The translations under genes were made by a program, and so were the position numbers. From VAZQ01 sp963712565 (GTDB lineage Bacteria > Pseudomonadota > Alphaproteobacteria > Rhizobiales > Xanthobacteraceae), in assembly GCA_963712565.1 (NCBI GenBank), contig CAVQIP010000024.1, positions 62,001 through 126,000 of the forward strand: a DNA stretch of 64,000 bases, read 5' to 3'. Position 1 is the first letter of the stretch. Every line of letters begins with the position of its first letter. Shown one piece after another: positions 43,354 to 52,401 of the stretch. The notes below the pieces were generated by a model. That model was not told the DNA's origin. It was given only the letters and a program-made list of their open reading frames with translations, and did no database searches.

Positions 43354-44898
43354 TCAGATAGTGTTCAACGACGGCACGTGGGCAATATACCACGCATTGA
43401 GCGACTCCAGCGCAGGATGGCCGAGCGAGCGCTGCAGATATCCCCATACCCGCGGCAGGTGACGCAAATATTGCGGCTTGCCGTCGCGCATGTCGAGGCG
43501 CGCGAAGATGCCGAGAACCTTGCTGGCACGTTGCGCAGCCAGCGTTACGTAGATCTTGATGAATTGGGCGGGATCGAAGTCCGGGTCGGTTTGGCTGCGG
43601 CCGCGCACATAGCGGCCGAGCAGGGCCAGCTCGGTCTGTTCGGATATGCCCACTCGCGCGTCTTGCAACAACGAGGCGAGATCGTAGGCGGGCGGCCCCA
43701 TCACGGCGTCCTGGAAGTCGAGAATGCCGAGGCGGGCGATTTCGCTGCGCCGCGGCAGCCAGAGCAGATTGGGCGAATGGAAGTCGCGCAGCACCCAGGT
43801 GGGTGGCGCATCGATTGCCGGGTGCAGCAGCTCGCGCCAGAGCGCCCGGAACGAGCCGCGTTCGGTATCGGGGATCGCCGCGTCGAGGCGCGGCAGGAAC
43901 CAGTCCACCAGCAACTCGGCTTCGATCAGGAAGGCGTTCATGTCGTAGGGCGGAATGCGATATTCGACATGTGGGGTGACCGGCAGCGCGTCGGGCAGCG
44001 GCAGCGCGTGCAGGGCGAGCAGCGCGTCGACGGCGGTCTCGTAGCGTTCTTGGATCGGCGCAGGCGGATCGCCGCTCACCACACGCGCATCGCCGAGATC
44101 CTCGATGATCAGCAGTCCGTGATCGAGATCGGCGTGGTGGATCGCGGGCGCCGAGAAGCCGTATCGCCGCAGTCCGTTGGCCATCGCCACGAACGGCACG
44201 ACATTGTCGGCGAGGTGCGCAATAGCGCTATAGGCCTGGCCGGCCCGCACCGGCGGGCCATCCGGCCGGCGCGGCGAATTCATCAAGATCACGTGTTTGC
44301 CGCCGAGCGTCAGGCGATCATACGAGCGCGTCGAGGCATCGCCTTGCAGCCGCGTCCGCAGCGCCTCGCTGTAGCCGCTCTCGGCGATGAATTGGCGCGC
44401 TGCCGCCATGCGCTCGACCCGCGGCCCGAACGAGCCGTAGCCGGTGACGCGGGCATGGCGGAATTCGAGCTTGAGCTTGGGCGCAAGCGTGAGCGAAATG
44501 TCGAGCCGATCAGGCGGTAAAATCCCAGCGGCGCGGTCGGGCCATTCCAGGAGCACCACGGCGCCTCGCGGCAGGTCGTCGAAGCCGAGCTCGGCCAGCT
44601 CCGCGGGGCCCGAGAGACGATAGAGGTCGGCATGGACCAAGGGAAATTGCGGCAAGTCGTAATTCTGGATCAGCGTGAAGGTCGGGCTCGGAACCTCGAT
44701 CGCGGCGTCGCCGGCGAGGTACCGAATCAACGTGCGTGCGAACGTGGTCTTGCCGGCGCCGAGATCGCCCGAGAGCGTGACGAAGTCGCCCGCTTCGAGC
44801 GAATTGGCGATGTCGATTGCCAGCCGTTGGGTGGCGTGCTCGTCGGGCAGCGCCACCGAAAAGCTCGACGTGGCGGAGGTGCTCAGCGGCAACGCCAT
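43354..44898 (-). CDS. TsaE ATPase fused to an AmgK-like sugar phosphotransferase
   Basis: A 514-residue two-domain protein. Residues 1-150 are TsaE, the ATPase of the tRNA t6A complex (Walker A SGDLGAGKTTFARTL; EVPSPTFTLIQNYD and VVLLEWPD). Residues about 170-514 are an aminoglycoside-phosphotransferase-fold kinase with VLRDFHSPNLLWLP as catalytic loop and LGILDFQDAVMGPPAYDLAS as metal loop. In Pseudomonas, AmgK phosphorylates MurNAc and GlcNAc at the anomeric position, and the next gene here is MurU-like. Both halves keep their key residues, so this should be bifunctional. I recall the same fusion in other rhizobia. No internal start with a good ribosome-binding site is evident. Confidence 0.88.
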   Translation of the reverse strand: MALPLSTSATSSFSVALPDEHATQRLAIDIANSLEAGDFVTLSGDLGAGKTTFARTLIRYLAGDAAIEVPSPTFTLIQNYDLPQFPLVHADLYRLSGPAELAELGFDDLPRGAVVLLEWPDRAAGILPPDRLDISLTLAPKLKLEFRHARVTGYGSFGPRVERMAAARQFIAESGYSEALRTRLQGDASTRSYDRLTLGGKHVILMNSPRRPDGPPVRAGQAYSAIAHLADNVVPFVAMANGLRRYGFSAPAIHHADLDHGLLIIEDLGDARVVSGDPPAPIQERYETAVDALLALHALPLPDALPVTPHVEYRIPPYDMNAFLIEAELLVDWFLPRLDAAIPDTERGSFRALWRELLHPAIDAPPTWVLRDFHSPNLLWLPRRSEIARLGILDFQDAVMGPPAYDLASLLQDARVGISEQTELALLGRYVRGRSQTDPDFDPAQFIKIYVTLAAQRASKVLGIFARLDMRDGKPQYLRHLPRVWGYLQRSLGHPALESLNAWYIAHVPSLNTI

Positions 44899-45049
44899 GG
44901 AGCTACCGCCGCGAGATCCGCTTGTCCCGCTCGTGCCTCGTCAACGCCTGCGAAAACGGGTGCTGCGCCCGCTGCCGAAGAATGCGGGCTGCGCTGGATT
45001 GCCTGGGCGAACCTGCCGTGCCCACCTCTACGAAAATGCCGGTCTGAGC

Positions 45050-47647
45050 TCACGCCGCCGTACGCTCGGCAGCCTGGTCCAGCGGAAAGACGCAAGTGAC
45101 GGTGGTGCCGCGCCCGACCGCCGACTCCAGCGTCACCGACCCCCCATGCAGCTCCACGAACGAGCGCACCAGGGAAAGGCCGAGGCCGGTGCCGCGGTGA
45201 CGCGAGCCGAGGGAATGGGTTTCGAACCAATCGAATACCTTGTCTTGGACGTCGGGCGGGATGCCGGGTCCGCGGTCGGTCACCGAGAACACGACGGCAT
45301 CCTTGCGTCGCTGGGCGGCAAAGGTAACGATCTCGCCGCCGGGCGAAAAGCCCACGGCATTGGCCAGCAGATTGAACAGCGACTGGCGCACGCGCCGCTC
45401 ATCGGCAACGAAGGCGCCGATGTCGGGGGCGGCGCGGATTTCGAGCGTGATGCCGTTCTTGACCAGGCGATCCTGTACCCCTTCGGCTGCGGCTTCCATG
45501 GTGTGGCGGATGTCCACGGGACCGAGGTTGAGGGTCATGGCACCGGCATCGATGCTGGCGAGGTCGAGGATATTGTTGATGAGGGCGAGCAGCGCGTTGG
45601 TCGAGACCGTGATGTAGGCGAGGTATTCCCGCTGCTTGTCGGTGAGCGGGCCGGTGGCCGGATCGCCGAGGAAATGCGCGAAACCGATGATGTTGGTCAG
45701 CGGCGAACGCAACTCGTAGGATACGTGATGAACGAAATCGATCTTGAGCTTGTCCGCCGTCTCCAATGCTTCGTTCCGTTCGCGCAGCGCGCGCTCGACG
45801 TTCACGGTGTCGGTGACGTCCTGGAAAGTGACCAGGGTGGCGCCATCCGGCAGCGGGATGGTGGCGCAATCGACCACGTTGCCGTCGGTGCGTTCGAGCC
45901 GGCCGAGGGCCGGCTCGCGATTGTCGATCGCCGTGATCGTCGCCTGCAGCCTGCGCCAGAACGGGTGGTCGCCGTGCAACGGCAGGGTTCTATCGCTGAC
46001 CGATTCGATGTGCGGCCGCCCGGAAAGCGCGTCGGGCGAAAGCCCCCACATGCGCGCGAACACCGGGTTGTGGAGGCGTAGCCGCCCGTCGCTGCCGAAT
46101 ACCGCGACCGCCTCGGTGAGGTTGTCCAAGGTCTCGCCCTGCACGCGGATCAAGGCGTCGTAGCGGCGTTCGAGATCGAGCCGCTCGGTGACATCCTCGA
46201 AGAGATAGATCACGCCGCCTTCGGGATTGGGCGTGGTGACCACCCGCAGGGTGCGGCCGGCCGGCAGATGCCACATGTGTTCCTTGGCCTCGACCGCACG
46301 GTAGGCCTCGAACAGCGCGCTCTTCCACTGTCGGAAATCCTGGTCGTCCGGGAGCTTGCGCGCGGCGCGCAACCGATCGAGCACCGCCGAATCCGTCGGC
46401 GCCTGGTCGAGGAAACCGGCATCGAGGTCCCAGAGCAAACGATAGGCGGAGTTGTAGAAGGTGAGCCGCTGATTGGATCCGAAGATGGCGACACCGGTCG
46501 CGAGCTGGTCGAGGGTGCGCCGGTGGGCGTCCATCATGCGTTTGAGCTCGGCGCGCATGGCTTCGGCTTCGCTCGCATCGATGCCGATCCCGGCGCTGCC
46601 GCGGCCGGCCGGCGCGCTCATGACGTCGAAGTTGCGACGTTGGCCTGCGACCACGGCCGGCAGCCGCGCCGCGTAGGGCGCGGCTGCTTCATGGGCGCGC
46701 AACAGCTCGCTGCGCCCGACGTGATCGAACAGCTCGATCCCGCGGTCGATCGCCTCCGCGCCGTGTTTGACCTCGACCGCGTGGGCGTAAGCCTGGTTCA
46801 CGAATGTGAGCTTGCCCGCGTCGTCGCGTACCCAGACCGGTGCGGGCAGGGCCTCGATCAGCGCCCGCATGGCCGCGCTGTCGTCGAGCTGCTTCTGATG
46901 GCGCCGGGCGAGTTCGGCGAACTCGTGCTTGATGCCGCTCACCTCCCGCAGGCGCAGGATCGCGCGTCCGCCGATGATTTGGCCGTTGGCTTCCATGATG
47001 CGGCCAGCGAGTGTGGTCACCGTCACGGCAAAGCTCACGCCGCGAGCGCGCAAAGCATCGATTGAACGCTCCATGTCGCGGGCGCTGTCGGGCTCGAGCC
47101 AAGTCCCGAATGCGAGCACGCGGTGGGGCGCGTCGGCAGTCGTCACCAGCCTCGGATCGCCGATGATTTCGGGCTCGTCGGTCCCGGCCGTCCATGCCAC
47201 GAGGATTTGCGGCTCGGACCGGAGGAGCGCATGGGCGCGGTCGATCGCAGCCTTGGATGCGATGCTGTCATCGCGCGCTGAAGCTTCGACCTCGTTCAGG
47301 CGGGCGCGCGTGCGCACCAGCAGGATCGCGGTCACCACGGCAAAACAGAGAATGCCGAGCATCAGCGCCAGCGCGGCGATCTCGTGGCGGTCGAGCAAGG
47401 GCAGCGCGGCGATATACGCGTCGAAGGTCGAGACTTCGTAGCCGCCGCTCGCCGCGGCGGCGTCATGCGGCAGCACCGCCGCCAGACCGCTGGCGACAGC
47501 GGCACGGTATCCGGCAGAGTGCATCAAGGACGCTGCCCGCCCGCCTGCGCGCGCCATGGGCGCGCGCCAACGCGCTGCGTGCTGCGGATGAGCCCCGAAG
47601 CCCTCCACGGTGGTCCGGATCGTGTCCGGCATACCCGCTTGCCCCAT
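45050..47647 (-). CDS. PAS-domain sensor histidine kinase
   Basis: A membrane kinase of up to 865 residues. One transmembrane helix (IAALALMLGILCFAVVTAIL) lies near residue 100. Three or more PAS domains follow (for example RALIEALPAPVWVRDDAGKL and GVAIFGSNQRLTFYNSAYRL). The HisKA phospho-acceptor is in FVHHVSYELRSPLTNIIG, and the ATPase has GTGLGLSLVRSFVELHGG. No response regulator is adjacent. Starts at 47557 and 47524 are also in frame; a hairpin at 47658-47678 lies just upstream of the longest one. The position before tsaE is conserved in related genomes, as I recall. Confidence 0.88.
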   Translation of the reverse strand: MGQAGMPDTIRTTVEGFGAHPQHAARWRAPMARAGGRAASLMHSAGYRAAVASGLAAVLPHDAAAASGGYEVSTFDAYIAALPLLDRHEIAALALMLGILCFAVVTAILLVRTRARLNEVEASARDDSIASKAAIDRAHALLRSEPQILVAWTAGTDEPEIIGDPRLVTTADAPHRVLAFGTWLEPDSARDMERSIDALRARGVSFAVTVTTLAGRIMEANGQIIGGRAILRLREVSGIKHEFAELARRHQKQLDDSAAMRALIEALPAPVWVRDDAGKLTFVNQAYAHAVEVKHGAEAIDRGIELFDHVGRSELLRAHEAAAPYAARLPAVVAGQRRNFDVMSAPAGRGSAGIGIDASEAEAMRAELKRMMDAHRRTLDQLATGVAIFGSNQRLTFYNSAYRLLWDLDAGFLDQAPTDSAVLDRLRAARKLPDDQDFRQWKSALFEAYRAVEAKEHMWHLPAGRTLRVVTTPNPEGGVIYLFEDVTERLDLERRYDALIRVQGETLDNLTEAVAVFGSDGRLRLHNPVFARMWGLSPDALSGRPHIESVSDRTLPLHGDHPFWRRLQATITAIDNREPALGRLERTDGNVVDCATIPLPDGATLVTFQDVTDTVNVERALRERNEALETADKLKIDFVHHVSYELRSPLTNIIGFAHFLGDPATGPLTDKQREYLAYITVSTNALLALINNILDLASIDAGAMTLNLGPVDIRHTMEAAAEGVQDRLVKNGITLEIRAAPDIGAFVADERRVRQSLFNLLANAVGFSPGGEIVTFAAQRRKDAVVFSVTDRGPGIPPDVQDKVFDWFETHSLGSRHRGTGLGLSLVRSFVELHGGSVTLESAVGRGTTVTCVFPLDQAAERTAA

Positions 47648-47657
47648 CGCCGCATTG

Positions 47658-47678
47658 CGCCGGCGGCGTGACCGCCGG
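47658..47678. terminator. Hairpin between the aldolase and kinase genes
   Basis: GCCGGCGG (47658-47665) and CCGCCGGC (47671-47678) form a perfect 8-bp stem with a CGTGA loop. It may end the aldolase transcript before the kinase gene. The rest of 47679-47898 shows no gene I can support. Confidence 0.35.
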
Positions 47679-47898
47679 CTCGCGGGCCACGGGACGGGTG
47701 CCTCCTCCGCCGTCGGGCCCGCGAATCAAACCACTTTACCCCCAACGGGAAAGCGGCCGTAAGGAGTCCAGATCGTGAACGCGCTCGGTCGCCGCCGTGC
47801 GGAGCGCATGCAGACCGCCGCGGGAGGATGTCGTCCGCCCCCGAGCGCGGCCACGGTGCGGGGCGCCGCCCCGATCCGGCGCGATTGCAGAACGGCGG

Positions 47899-48762
47899 TT
47901 ATGCCCGTCCCGCCAACTTCAAACCTTTATCAAGAGCGGCGTAACTGCGCACCGGCGCGGCCATCAGGAAGCGGTAGCCCTCGCCGAGGATGCGCTCGAC
48001 GTTGTTGGAATCGACATGGGGGTGGCCGACGACCACGTTGTGCTGCTTGCAGGTGTCGACCACCCGCGCCATCCATTTGAGCACCTCGGGGTGTTCGTAT
48101 TGCCGGGGATGACCGAGCTCCTGGGACAGATCACCCTCCCCAATCAGGATCGCGCCGATGCCGGGCACCTTGTTCAAGATTTCCGGCAGGGCCTCGATGC
48201 CGCGGGTGTCCTCCATCATCAGGATCACGAACACCTCGCCTTTCGGATTGAGCGGCCAGACGTCGGCGCGATCGTAATAGTCCTGCTGGGACAGCCCCCA
48301 ATAGCGCACGGCGGCGGTCGGCCCGTCGCCGCGGATGCCGGCGGGCTCGTACATCGGCGCACTCCTCAGGCGCGGATAGCGGCAGGCGGCGACCGCGTTG
48401 TAGGCTTCGTCCACCGATGAAATGTGCGGCCATACGATGCCGTAGGCGCCGAGGTCGAGTGCCTGCTTGGCTTGAAACTGGGCCTTTTCGGCACCGTTGG
48501 GAGGAATGCGCACCATCGGCGTGACGCCGGGCGCGACCGAGCCGGATCCGGCGATCTGGCCGCGGTTGAGCATGTATTGCAGGCTATCCCGCAGCGCCCT
48601 GATGTCCCACGGATTATGCTCCATCTCGTACACGATGCCGTCGTACTTGGCGGTGGACATCGCGATCGCGGTCTCGGGATCGGCTTGGCAAAACGACGTG
48701 AATGCCGGCTTGCCGGCCTCCAAGGCGCGGATCACGCCGTTCAAACGCGGAATATCAGCCAT
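47899..48762 (-). CDS. HpcH/HpaI aldolase family protein
   Basis: A 287-residue class II aldolase of the HpaI/citrate-lyase-like fold that cleaves 4-hydroxy-2-oxo acids with a divalent metal. DGIVYEMEHNPWDIRAL is the substrate-loop signature. The metal ligands are expected in VFVILMMEDTRG (Glu) and LIGEGDLSQELG (Asp). The start at 48762 has GGGAGGG upstream; a longer in-frame start exists. It is divergent from the LigJ-like gene, so it could cleave the 4-carboxy-4-hydroxy-2-oxoadipate made there. That pairing is inference. Confidence 0.88.
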   Translation of the reverse strand: MADIPRLNGVIRALEAGKPAFTSFCQADPETAIAMSTAKYDGIVYEMEHNPWDIRALRDSLQYMLNRGQIAGSGSVAPGVTPMVRIPPNGAEKAQFQAKQALDLGAYGIVWPHISSVDEAYNAVAACRYPRLRSAPMYEPAGIRGDGPTAAVRYWGLSQQDYYDRADVWPLNPKGEVFVILMMEDTRGIEALPEILNKVPGIGAILIGEGDLSQELGHPRQYEHPEVLKWMARVVDTCKQHNVVVGHPHVDSNNVERILGEGYRFLMAAPVRSYAALDKGLKLAGRA

Positions 48763-48948
48763 GCTTTTTCCCTCCCATGGTGCCCGACGACGCCTGCCAC
48801 CGCCACACACGAGCTTTCACCCATCCATTGCATCTGCTGCAACATCATGGATTGGATCGGAACTCGGGGCCCGCCAAAGTTTGTCATACTAAGCGTCACA
48901 GGTCGGGTAAACCCGGCGCGCGAGGGCAAGCCCCGTCGGAAGGTTGGT

Positions 48949-48978
48949 TTGACAATGGTGAAGCGCGGTTCGTAGCAT
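48949..48978 (+). promoter_or_regulatory. Putative sigma-70 promoter of the LigJ-like gene
   Basis: TTGACA (48949-48954) and TAGCAT (48973-48978) are separated by 18 bases, 71 bases before the ATG at 49049. The -35 is a perfect consensus. The rest of the divergent interval 48763-49048 has no gene that I can support. Confidence 0.5.
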
Positions 48979-49048
48979 CGACCATATTGCGGGCCGGGCA
49001 TCCGGCTTGCGTTCACGGGCCTTGCCCACAATCCTCAGCGACGGTGCC

Positions 49049-50086
49049 ATGATCATCGATTGCCACGGCCACTACACGACCGAGCCGAAAGACCTGCTGC
49101 GATGGCGCAAGGAGCAGGTCGATAACGTCAAGGATCCCTCCAAACAGCCTTCCAAGGCGTCGCTCAAGGTCACCGACGACGAGATCCGCGAGAGCCTCGA
49201 AGGGGCGCAGCTCAAGCTCCAGCGCGAACGTGGCACCGACGTCACGATCTTCTCGCCGCGCGCCATGGGCATGAGCCACCATATCGGCGATTACAACGTG
49301 AGCCTGGCCTGGTCGCAGCTGTGCAACGAGATGATCCATCGCGTCTGCACGCTCTACCCAGATAATTTCATCGGCGTGTGCCAGTTGCCGCAGTCGCCGG
49401 GCGTGTCGCCGGACAGCTGCATCGGCGAGCTCGAGCGCTGCGTGAAGGAATTCGGTTTCGTCGGCTGCAATCTCAATCCCGACCCATCGGGCGGCTATTG
49501 GACCGCGCCGCCGCTCACCGACCGCTGGTGGTATAAGTTCTACGAGAAGATGGTGGAGCTCGACGTGCCCGCGATGGTGCACGTCAGCGCGTCGTGCAAT
49601 CCGTGCTTTCACGGCACCGGCGCGCATTACATCAATGCCGACACCACGGCGTTCATGCAGCTCATCATGGGCGACCTGTTCAAGGATTTTCCGACCTTGA
49701 AGCTGATCATCCCGCATGGCGGCGGCGCGGTGCCGTTCCACTGGGGCCGTTATCGCGGCTTGGCGCTCAACAACAAGCGGCCGCCGCTCGACGAGATGAT
49801 GAAGAACAACGTCTGGTTCGACACCTGCGTCTATCACCAGCCCGGCATCGACCTCCTGACCAAGGTGGTGCCGATCGACAACATCCTGTTCGCCTCCGAA
49901 ATGGTGGGAGCGGTGCGCGGCGACGACCCGCAGACGGGCAAGCCATTCGACGACACCAAGCGTTACGTCGACAACGCGCCGGGGCTCTCGGCCGCGGACA
50001 AGAAGAAGATTTTTTCCGACAATGCGTTCCGGGCCTATCCCCGGCTGAAGAGCAAGCTCGCGGCCAAGGCGGCCGCGCGCGCGTAG
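49049..50086 (+). CDS. 4-oxalomesaconate hydratase-like amidohydrolase (LigJ-like)
   Basis: A 345-residue amidohydrolase-superfamily protein. MIIDCHGHYT, TIFSPRAMGM, GCNLNPDPSGGYW, PLTDRWWYKFYEKMVELDVP, IIPHGGGAVPFHWGR and FASEMVGAVRG run collinear with Sphingobium LigJ as I remember it. LigJ hydrates 4-oxalomesaconate to 4-carboxy-4-hydroxy-2-oxoadipate in the protocatechuate 4,5-cleavage and gallate pathways. The zinc ligands HGH and later His residues are present. The start at 49049 gives the usual N-terminus. An extradiol dioxygenase follows 166 bp downstream, and an aldolase is divergent, which fits a ring-cleavage island. Confidence 0.87.
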   Translation: MIIDCHGHYTTEPKDLLRWRKEQVDNVKDPSKQPSKASLKVTDDEIRESLEGAQLKLQRERGTDVTIFSPRAMGMSHHIGDYNVSLAWSQLCNEMIHRVCTLYPDNFIGVCQLPQSPGVSPDSCIGELERCVKEFGFVGCNLNPDPSGGYWTAPPLTDRWWYKFYEKMVELDVPAMVHVSASCNPCFHGTGAHYINADTTAFMQLIMGDLFKDFPTLKLIIPHGGGAVPFHWGRYRGLALNNKRPPLDEMMKNNVWFDTCVYHQPGIDLLTKVVPIDNILFASEMVGAVRGDDPQTGKPFDDTKRYVDNAPGLSAADKKKIFSDNAFRAYPRLKSKLAAKAAARA

Positions 50087-50252
50087 CGAAACAGGAGCAG
50101 GTTGGGTCGAATTCTGCACGAGACCAACAGGCGCGAATATCCCGCTTGGATATTGCGCAGAGTTTCGACCCAGCCGACGGCTGGCGGTTTCGCCCGTAAC
50201 CCTCTATTTTGCGGCCAAGCGCCGCGGCGAAAAACAACAATCGAGGAGCATC

Positions 50253-51263
50253 ATGGGCATCGAAGCTTTGGGCTATATCGGCGTTCGCGCCAAGGATGTG
50301 GACGATTGGGCCAGCTACGGCACCAGCTTTCTCGGCCTCCAGCGCATCGACAAGAGCCGATCAAGCTTGGCCTTTCGCATGGACGACCGCAAACAGCGCC
50401 TCGTGGTCGACGCCGACGGCGGCCAGGGCATCGGCTTCTTCGGGTGGGAGGTCGCGGACGCCTCCGCACTCGACGCCATCGCTGCCAGGATCGAGACCGC
50501 CGGCACCAAGGTGGCGCGCGGCTCGCGCGCGCTCGCGGACGAGCGGCACGTCAAGGACTTGATCGTGCTCAATGATCCCGCCGGCAACCGGCTCGAAATC
50601 TTCCACGGCGCGGAGACGACCGCCGAGCCCTTCAAGCCCGGCCGCAACATCTCCGGCTTCCGCACCGGACCGCTCGGCATGGGCCACGTGGTGATGCATT
50701 TCGAGCGCATCGCCGATGTGATGAGCTTCTATCAGGATGTTCTCGAGTTCAGGGTCAGCGATTACTGGCTGCGTCCGTTCCCGGCCTATTTCTTCCACGT
50801 CAATCCGCGCCACCACAGCATCGCCTTCGTCGAGAGCGGCATCAACATGGTGCATCACATGATGGTGGAGCTCTACAGCTTCGACGATGTGGGCCAAGGT
50901 TACGATCTCGCGCTCGGGGAACCCGAGCGCATCGGGGTCACGCTCGGCCGCCATTCCGGCGACTATGTCACCTCGTTCTACACCTGGAATCCGTCGGGCT
51001 TCCTGGTGGAGTACGGCTGGGGCGGCCAGCTGATCGACGACAACACCTGGAAGCCGTTCGAGCGCAAATTCGGCCCGAGCCTCTGGGGTCACGAACGCCG
51101 CTGGATGTCGGCGGAGAAGAAGGAAGAGTCGCGTTTGCTCTGCATCGAGGCTGCCGAAAACGGCCAGCGCCAGCCCGTCCAGGTGATCGAGGGCAATTAC
51201 AATCTCATGCCCGGCGTGTGTCCCTGGTGGGACAGCATGAAGCATGGCCGCAAGGCGGGGTGA
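50253..51263 (+). CDS. Type I extradiol ring-cleavage dioxygenase (VOC family)
   Basis: A 336-residue two-domain VOC enzyme of the BphC/2,3-dihydroxybiphenyl dioxygenase type. The iron ligands expected from the family are in the C-terminal domain: His145 (GMGHVV), His201 or His202 (VHHMMVE) and Glu253 (LVEYGWG). The N-terminal domain lacks them, as usual. It should open a catechol ring next to the hydroxyls with Fe(II). TWNPSGFLVEYGWGG is the extradiol signature. Its substrate is not fixed; the LigJ-like neighbour usually acts after a type II (LigAB) dioxygenase, so the combination is unusual. Confidence 0.87.
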   Translation: MGIEALGYIGVRAKDVDDWASYGTSFLGLQRIDKSRSSLAFRMDDRKQRLVVDADGGQGIGFFGWEVADASALDAIAARIETAGTKVARGSRALADERHVKDLIVLNDPAGNRLEIFHGAETTAEPFKPGRNISGFRTGPLGMGHVVMHFERIADVMSFYQDVLEFRVSDYWLRPFPAYFFHVNPRHHSIAFVESGINMVHHMMVELYSFDDVGQGYDLALGEPERIGVTLGRHSGDYVTSFYTWNPSGFLVEYGWGGQLIDDNTWKPFERKFGPSLWGHERRWMSAEKKEESRLLCIEAAENGQRQPVQVIEGNYNLMPGVCPWWDSMKHGRKAG

Positions 51264-51438
51264 TCGCTCCCGCAGCGTCCCCGTTCGGGTTGCCCTCGCC
51301 GGCCGCCAAAGCGCGCCTCGACCGGACGCGCCAAGCATTTTCTGGATGCAACATTCACCTTCCTCAAGCCGCGTGCAGTCGCACTTGCCCTGCGTGCGCG
51401 GACACAACGCCGTCGGCGTGACTCAACGCGGCCGGCGG

Positions 51439-51867
51439 CTACCGCTCGTCGGGTGACTTCCTGAGGCCCTCGGCGGAGTGCGCCAAGTCTTCGACATTGA
51501 TGCGCGCCAGCGCGTCGGAGAACGCGTGCTCGGCCTGGCCCAGCGCGGGGATCACCACCTTGCTGAGCAGGATGGATTCGGCGAGCGATGCGCCGTCGAC
51601 CTCGTCGGCCGTGCCGGCGGCGCGCAAGATGTCGTCGGCGGTGATGCGGTGCCCTTCGCGCGCGAGCTCGTAGCCGCCGCGCGGTCCACGGATACCCCGG
51701 AGAATGCCCGCACGCACCAGCGCCTGCAGCACCGGCTCGAGATGCCGTGGCGGCAGGCGGTGGCGCGTCGCCAGGGCCTTGGCCGCGACCGGGCGCCCGC
51801 GCGCGTGGAGCGCGATATCGATGACGGCGGCGATCGCCAAAATGCCTTTACGGGCCAAAAGCGGCAT
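51439..51867 (-). CDS. Rrf2 family transcriptional regulator without cysteines
   Basis: A 142-residue winged-helix regulator. The N-terminal helix-turn-helix has RPVAAKALATRHRLPPRHLE and the wing is GIRGPRGGYELA, the Rrf2 signature. The whole protein contains no cysteine, so it cannot hold an Fe-S cluster through the Cys triad of IscR/NsrR. The likely promoter is at 51891-51917, where TACTA occurs twice around TAT (51903-51915) and could be an operator. It follows dut on the same strand, 54 bp apart, and the dioxygenase gene is convergent. Confidence 0.87.
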   Translation of the reverse strand: MPLLARKGILAIAAVIDIALHARGRPVAAKALATRHRLPPRHLEPVLQALVRAGILRGIRGPRGGYELAREGHRITADDILRAAGTADEVDGASLAESILLSKVVIPALGQAEHAFSDALARINVEDLAHSAEGLRKSPDER

Positions 51868-51921
51868 GAGGGTATCTGCAATGCAGGTCGCGGGGCGGTT
51901 GGTACTATATTACTACGGCAA

Positions 51922-52401
51922 CTAACGTCTAGTCCGCCCTTCCTGTCCCGTGCCCGTAGAACCAAAACCCCCAACCCCGCGCGTTGTTTCATCAAGATTT
52001 GCAACTTCGCAAATAACGGCTTGCAATGTAGCCGCGATAACCAATTGCGCAATCCGCGCGCCGCGCTCCACCTGGAATGGGTCCGGGCCGAAATTGGCAA
52101 GAATTACATGCACTTCGCCGCGATAATCGGCATCCACGGTCCCCGGAGAGTTGAGCACGGTCACGCCATGCCGAAGTGCAAGGCCGGACCGCGGCCTGAT
52201 CTGCCCTTCGGCGCCTGGAGGTATCGCGATCACGATCCCGGTGGGGATTGCCGCGCGCTGACCCGGCGCGAGGATCAGGGGCGCGCCAGCTGGCACTGCA
52301 GCCACGAGGTCGAGTCCGGCCGCGTGCTCGCTCTGATAGGCGGGGAGCGGCAGGTCGGCGGCGTGGGGCAGCCGCATGATCCGGACTTCGATTTTGCTCA
52401 C
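51922..52401 (-). CDS. dut: dUTP diphosphatase
   Basis: A 159-residue trimeric enzyme that hydrolyses dUTP to dUMP and PPi, keeping uracil out of DNA. The five family motifs are present: SEHAAGLDLVAA, PRSGLALRHGV, NSPGTVDADYRGEV, ERGARIAQLV and GGFGSTGTG. The start is the GTG at 52401, which overlaps the coaBC stop (GTGA), so translation is coupled. This coaBC-dut order is conserved in alphaproteobacteria. Confidence 0.96.
   Translation of the reverse strand: MSKIEVRIMRLPHAADLPLPAYQSEHAAGLDLVAAVPAGAPLILAPGQRAAIPTGIVIAIPPGAEGQIRPRSGLALRHGVTVLNSPGTVDADYRGEVHVILANFGPDPFQVERGARIAQLVIAATLQAVICEVANLDETTRGVGGFGSTGTGQEGRTRR

Noticed and set aside
47775..48080. A GTG-started plus-strand frame with AAGGAG upstream between the kinase and aldolase genes
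   Set aside because: The translation is Arg/Pro-rich and mostly antisense to the aldolase gene, with no recognisable features.
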